From positions 1 to 20,145 of the forward strand of contig JAJTCL010000059.1 in assembly GCA_021323255.1 (NCBI GenBank): a DNA stretch of 20,145 bases, written 5' to 3'. This document shows, one piece after another, positions 16,898-20,145 of the stretch; position 1 is the stretch's first letter, and each line of letters begins with the position of its first letter. This stretch comes from Propionibacteriaceae bacterium (GTDB lineage: Bacteria > Actinomycetota > Actinomycetes > Propionibacteriales > Propionibacteriaceae). The position numbers were made by a program, and so were the translations under genes. Below the pieces are notes generated by a model, which had not been told where the DNA came from, ran no database searches, and saw only the letters and a list, made by a program, of their open reading frames with translations.

Positions 16898-17520
16898 TCG
16901 GCGACTTCGTCTCCGGCGCTGTGGCCGGCCTGGCCGTTGCGATGCCAATAGGAGCCATCGGCACCTATCTCATTGGCCTCGGCGCCCGAGAGCGTACGAG
17001 CACCGCTGCGGCTGCGGCGCTGGGCGTCGCCTCGGTGGACGGGACATACGCAATCGTTGCCGCTCTGGGCGGAACCGGATTGCAGGCACTCATCAGCGAG
17101 GCATCCGGCTGGTTGGGCTGGATCGCAGCGCTGACCTTGATTGCAGTGGCAGTTCGTACTGTGCAACTTGCCATCTATCGCTATCGCGCGAGCGATGTCA
17201 CAGTCCACCCTTTGCGTGGGCTCACGCCGCTGCGCGCCTATCTCAGCCTGGTCGCGCTTACCGCGGTGAACCCGGCCACTCTGGTTACCTTTGCCGCCGT
17301 CATCGTCGGCCGATCGATGCAGGAGGTGGGCTCATCATGGCTAGCAGCAGCGCTCTTCGCCCTTGGCGCCTTCGGTGCATCCGCAGTCTGGCAACTCATG
17401 TTGGCCGGCGGCGGGAGCATGCTCGGCCGACTGCTTCGCGGTCGCCGAGGGCAGCTGGGAATCGCTGCTTGCTCAGCGCTGATCATGCTGGGCCTGGCCG
17501 TTGCTGTACTGGTGAGCTAA
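16894..17520 (+). CDS. LysE-family exporter
   Basis: A 208-residue membrane protein of the LysE/RhtB type, which exports basic or other amino acids or small metabolites. Signs: the N-terminal helix with GAVAGLAVAMPIGAIGTYLIG (family motif G-x-x-x-G-x-x-x-P-G/I-P-like), a following segment AALGVASVDGTYAIVAALGG, the cytoplasmic loop with basic residues (YRYRASDVTVH), then the helix with ALTAVNPATLVTFAAVIVG (the NP motif of the family), and two C-terminal helices. About six membrane segments; length normal. GTG 16894 is chosen because the upstream frame (Cys/His/Arg-rich) does not look membrane-like; an in-frame GTG at 16783 is the alternative. Substrate unknown. Its TAA overlaps the stop of the convergent aminotransferase gene by 3 bp. 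Confidence 0.8.
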   Translation: MIGDFVSGAVAGLAVAMPIGAIGTYLIGLGARERTSTAAAAALGVASVDGTYAIVAALGGTGLQALISEASGWLGWIAALTLIAVAVRTVQLAIYRYRASDVTVHPLRGLTPLRAYLSLVALTAVNPATLVTFAAVIVGRSMQEVGSSWLAAALFALGAFGASAVWQLMLAGGGSMLGRLLRGRRGQLGIAACSALIMLGLAVAVLVS

Positions 17521-18800
17521 ACCGATTCCTCGAGCAGCTTTTCGGTGGCGGCGAGTAGCACGCAGGTGGCCAACCCGTCGATGGCGACTGCCACCTCCTC
17601 CGGAGAGGGAAAGGAGGGGGCGATCCGAATGTTCCGGTCGCGTGGGTCTCGACCGTGAGGGAAGGCCGCACCAGCTCCCGTCATCGCGATGCCTGCTTGC
17701 TTGGCCAGCGCAACCACGCGAGTCGCCGTGCCATCGGCGACGTCGAGGCTGATGAAGTATCCACCGTCAGGATCAGTCCAGGTTGCCGCCTCGCATTCTC
17801 CGAGCCGCTTACTCAGGATGGAGGTCACCTGGTCGAACTTGGGAGCCAGAATCTCGCGATGTCGACGCATCAGCGCGGTTACACCATCGGCGCCCTTGAG
17901 ATACAAGGCGTGCCGCAGATGGTTGATCTTGTCAGGGCCGATGGTCCGCTTGCTCAGATTCTTCAAGTACCAGTCAACATTGGAGGACGAGCTCGCAAAG
18001 AACGAGACGCCGGCGCCGGCGAAGGTGATCTTGGACGTGGAGGCGAAGAGGAATACCCGGTTCGGGTGCCCGGCCTCCGCGGCCATGCCGAGCACATCCA
18101 AGGCGGGCGTTTCCACATCTGTCAGGTGGTGCACCGCGTACGCGTTGTCCCAGAACATGCGGAAGTCTCCCGCAGCGGGCATCTCCAGAAGTGCGCGGGT
18201 AACCTCCTCGGTGTAGATCGCGCCAGTGGGATTGGAATACATCGGCACGATCCACATGCCCTTGATCGATAGGTCGTCGGCGACCAGCTGCTGTATCTGA
18301 TCCAGATCAGGCCCATGCTCGCTGAGCGGAACAGGGATCATGTCGATCCCGAACTGTTCGCACAACGCAAAGTGGCGATCGTAACCGGGAACCGGGCAGA
18401 TGAACTTGATCGGAGCCTTCGACCACGGCTCGACCGAGTCGACGGTGCCCTTGAGGAGGGCATACACCAAAGCGTCGTGCATGATCGACAAGCTCGAATT
18501 GTCGCCAGCGACGAGTTGATCGACGGGAACATTGAGCAGCGGCGCGAAGATCGTCCGGATCGCGGGGAGCCCACGGGGACCGCCGTAGTTTCTACAATCT
18601 GTGCCGGTTGAGTCCAGATAGATGCCCTCCCCGGGCAGGCTGAGCAGCTCGTTGGACAAGTCGAGCTGCGCAGCTGACGGCTTACCACGTGTCAGATCGA
18701 GCTTCAGCCCCTTGGCTACCAGCGCGTTGTATGCCGAGGTTTGCTCCTCATGCAGCACAGTCAGCTCGGCGTGACTGAGGTCCGACAGTGGCATGGTCAT
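17517..18800 (-). CDS. Class I aminotransferase, aspartate aminotransferase (AlaT_C/class Ic) type
   Basis: A 427-residue PLP enzyme. The PLP-binding Lys is residue 257 (STSKITFAGAGVSFF); Asn190-Pro191 (YSNPTGAIY) and Asp218/Tyr221 (WDNAYAVHHL) contact the cofactor, and NIRIAPSFPSPEEV near the C-terminus holds the carboxylate-binding Arg. The N-terminal LDLTRGKPSAAQLDLSNELLSLP and the NYGGPRGLPAIR block are typical of the actinobacterial subgroup that includes C. glutamicum AspB-type enzymes, so aspartate/2-oxoglutarate transamination is likely. ATG 18800 follows GGAG with a 5-nt spacing; an ATG-like extension upstream to 18863 is unsupported. It is downstream of treZ on the same strand (73 nt) and overlaps the convergent LysE-type gene at its stop. 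Confidence 0.92.
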   Translation of the reverse strand: MTMPLSDLSHAELTVLHEEQTSAYNALVAKGLKLDLTRGKPSAAQLDLSNELLSLPGEGIYLDSTGTDCRNYGGPRGLPAIRTIFAPLLNVPVDQLVAGDNSSLSIMHDALVYALLKGTVDSVEPWSKAPIKFICPVPGYDRHFALCEQFGIDMIPVPLSEHGPDLDQIQQLVADDLSIKGMWIVPMYSNPTGAIYTEEVTRALLEMPAAGDFRMFWDNAYAVHHLTDVETPALDVLGMAAEAGHPNRVFLFASTSKITFAGAGVSFFASSSSNVDWYLKNLSKRTIGPDKINHLRHALYLKGADGVTALMRRHREILAPKFDQVTSILSKRLGECEAATWTDPDGGYFISLDVADGTATRVVALAKQAGIAMTGAGAAFPHGRDPRDRNIRIAPSFPSPEEVAVAIDGLATCVLLAATEKLLEESV

Positions 18801-18838
18801 TTCTGCTCCGGGTTCAAAGATTAGGGAGGTGCGTGAGT

Positions 18839-18877
18839 CTAGTGCTCCGCTGGCAGAGTGCACTGGTCACGCACTAG
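18839..18877 (-). repeat. Inverted repeat spanning the treZ stop codon
   Basis: CTAGTGC (18839-18845) and GCACTAG (18871-18877) form a 7-bp stem with a 25-nt loop. The right arm covers the treZ TAG. It could be a weak transcript end or a chance repeat; there is no T-tract. The TAGACT inside (minus strand, near 18836-18841) might be a -10 for the aminotransferase gene, but no -35 fits. Confidence 0.3.
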
Positions 18878-20145
18878 TTGCCCCGGAGCACGGCGGCTGC
18901 ACGCCGGGGAGCGGAGAAGAGCCGCTGCTGGGTGGCGTCGGCCGTGAGCGCACTGTGCGGTCCCAGCCGGACTACGTCGCCGGCCACCTCGATGTCCCCG
19001 ATGATGATCACTGGAGCCACTGCACGCCCCACATCCACTTCGGTCGGACGGTCATGGAAATTGATCACCATGATCATGTCGCCACGCTCGAGCAGCAGCC
19101 AGCCGGCATCGTCGTTCGACACCGCCCGCCCCTGGTCGAACCTCGGGTCGGTCAGGTCTGGGTAGGTACGACGGATGTTGATCAACCGCCTGGTCAGGTC
19201 CAGCAACTCGGCCTGGCGAGGCTGCTCGGGTTCCGACCAGTCCAGCTTCGATACCTCGAAGGTCCGCGGGTCCTGGGGATCGGGTACGTCGCTGGTGTCC
19301 CACTCCATCTGAGCGAACTCCTCAAGCCGGCCAGCGCGGACCATCTCTGCGAGCTCGGGCTCAGGGTGGGAGGTAAAGAAGCGCCAAGGCGTCGAGGCCC
19401 CCCATTCCTCGCCCATGAAGATCATCGGTGTGAAGGGGCTGAGCAGAGTCAGCATCGCCGCAATGGCCTGCTGTGCCGGCGTGATCTTGCTCGAGAGCCG
19501 CTCGCCTCTGGCGCGATTGCCGATTTGATCGTGGTTGTCCGAGCAGACCACCAACCGCCAGGTCGGCGTACGCCAGGTGTCAATCGGATGTCCGTGGGTT
19601 CGGCCTCGGAAGCTGGACCGGGTGCCGGTGTGGAAGAAGCCGCTTTCAAACACCTTGCCGAGTGCGGCAAGTGAGTCGAAATCGGCGTAATAGCCACTGT
19701 TATCACCGGTCAGGCTGACATAGAGGGCATGGTGAAAGTCATCGCTCCACTGCGCGGTCAGGCCGTAGCCGCCGCCCTCTCTCGCTGTAATCAGCCGAGG
19801 GTCGTTCAGGTCCGATTCGGCGATGAGTGGCATCGGTCGGCGTAGGAAGGTACTGCGCGCGGAGACCTCGACGTTCAACTCCTCGAGCAGGTGCGTCGCT
19901 CGTGTGTCGTGAAGTGCGTGCACGGCGTCGAGCCGCAGCCCGTCGACGTGATAGTCGGTAAGGAACATCAAGGCGTTGTCGATGATGTAGCGGCGTACCT
20001 CGTCGGACTCCTCGCCGTCCAGGTTCGGCTCATCACCCCAGACAGTCGGGCCGGCGTCGCTCCGCAGGTACGGCGCAAACTGGGACAAGTAGTTCCCGCT
20101 CGGACCGAGATGGTTGTAGACAACGTCCTGGATGACCCCGAGTCC
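18874..20145 (-). CDS. treZ: Malto-oligosyltrehalose trehalohydrolase (C-terminal part)
   Basis: A GH13 enzyme that releases trehalose from maltooligosyl-trehalose, in the glycogen-to-trehalose TreY-TreZ route. The window holds 423 codons; the reading frame is open to the right edge, so roughly the first 150 residues are missing. Seen in order: GH13 region I (DVVYNHLGPSGNY), region II with the Asp nucleophile (VDGLRLDAVHAL), region III with the acid/base Glu (PLIAESDLNDPR), region IV (VCSDNHDQIGNRARGERL), then FTPMIFMGEEWGASTPWRFF, characteristic of TreZ, and a C-terminal beta-sandwich (MIMVINFHDRPTEVDVG). treY and treX would be expected beyond the right edge but are not visible. The TAG is at 18874-18876. 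Confidence 0.93.
   Translation of the reverse strand, partial: GLGVIQDVVYNHLGPSGNYLSQFAPYLRSDAGPTVWGDEPNLDGEESDEVRRYIIDNALMFLTDYHVDGLRLDAVHALHDTRATHLLEELNVEVSARSTFLRRPMPLIAESDLNDPRLITAREGGGYGLTAQWSDDFHHALYVSLTGDNSGYYADFDSLAALGKVFESGFFHTGTRSSFRGRTHGHPIDTWRTPTWRLVVCSDNHDQIGNRARGERLSSKITPAQQAIAAMLTLLSPFTPMIFMGEEWGASTPWRFFTSHPEPELAEMVRAGRLEEFAQMEWDTSDVPDPQDPRTFEVSKLDWSEPEQPRQAELLDLTRRLINIRRTYPDLTDPRFDQGRAVSNDDAGWLLLERGDMIMVINFHDRPTEVDVGRAVAPVIIIGDIEVAGDVVRLGPHSALTADATQQRLFSAPRRAAAVLRGN

Noticed and set aside
20086..20088. Apparent treZ start at TTG 20088
   Set aside because: The same frame continues to the window edge and encodes GH13 region I (DVVYNH), so the true start is outside the window.

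Overview
The window is a GC-rich actinobacterial chromosome segment built around two ribosomal/transcription clusters on the minus strand: rplJ-rplL and rpoB-rpoC, and tRNA-Trp-secE-nusG-rplK-rplA. Several signs point to Actinomycetota: RpoB and RpoC are of actinobacterial type (rpoB starts at TTG, rpoC at GTG), SecE and NusG carry long low-complexity N-terminal extensions, GTG/TTG starts are frequent, some genes look leaderless, and there is a DosR-type operator. Propionibacteriales would fit, but that is a guess from overall protein character, not a database result.

Layout, left to right. Positions 1-481 (minus) hold a molybdate regulator (HTH plus TOBE) overlapping the start of a lipoprotein that is probably ModA and runs off the left edge. 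A P-loop kinase follows at 653-1183 (plus), then a GC-rich hairpin at 1204-1238. rpoC (1248-5105) and rpoB (5202-8684) are separated by a 96-nt spacer with two tandem hairpins. A 579-bp gap (8685-9263) carries two candidate rpoB promoters, an rpoB leader hairpin and, on the other side, a DosR box in front of a small PPOX-like gene (9264-9602). A short-chain dehydrogenase (9721-10614, apparently leaderless) converges on rplL and rplJ. rplJ has a leader with a hairpin and T-tract resembling an L10 leader attenuator. A GNAT acetyltransferase (12109-12591, plus) and a DMT-type membrane protein (12612-13424, minus) lie before rplA-rplK-nusG-secE-tRNA-Trp. A 37-residue membrane peptide gene (16502-16615) lies upstream of the tRNA. 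On the right, a LysE-type exporter (16894-17520, plus) preceded by an Arg-rich small ORF converges with a class I aminotransferase (minus), and treZ (minus) runs off the right edge.

Most of the content is housekeeping. The minus-strand clusters make the beta and beta' RNA polymerase subunits, ribosomal proteins L1, L7/L12, L10 and L11, the elongation factor NusG, and the translocase subunit SecE. The accessory genes sit between these clusters and mostly have their own signals. I see no CRISPR array, insertion sequence, prophage, integrase or rRNA, and no convincing new multi-gene system. The points most worth a second look are the DosR-type tandem operator at 9154-9195 and its compact PPOX-like target, the Arg-rich ORF coupled to the LysE-type exporter, the Pro-to-Thr change at the thiostrepton-contact position of L11, the acidic repeats in NusG, and several unexplained inverted repeats at gene junctions.
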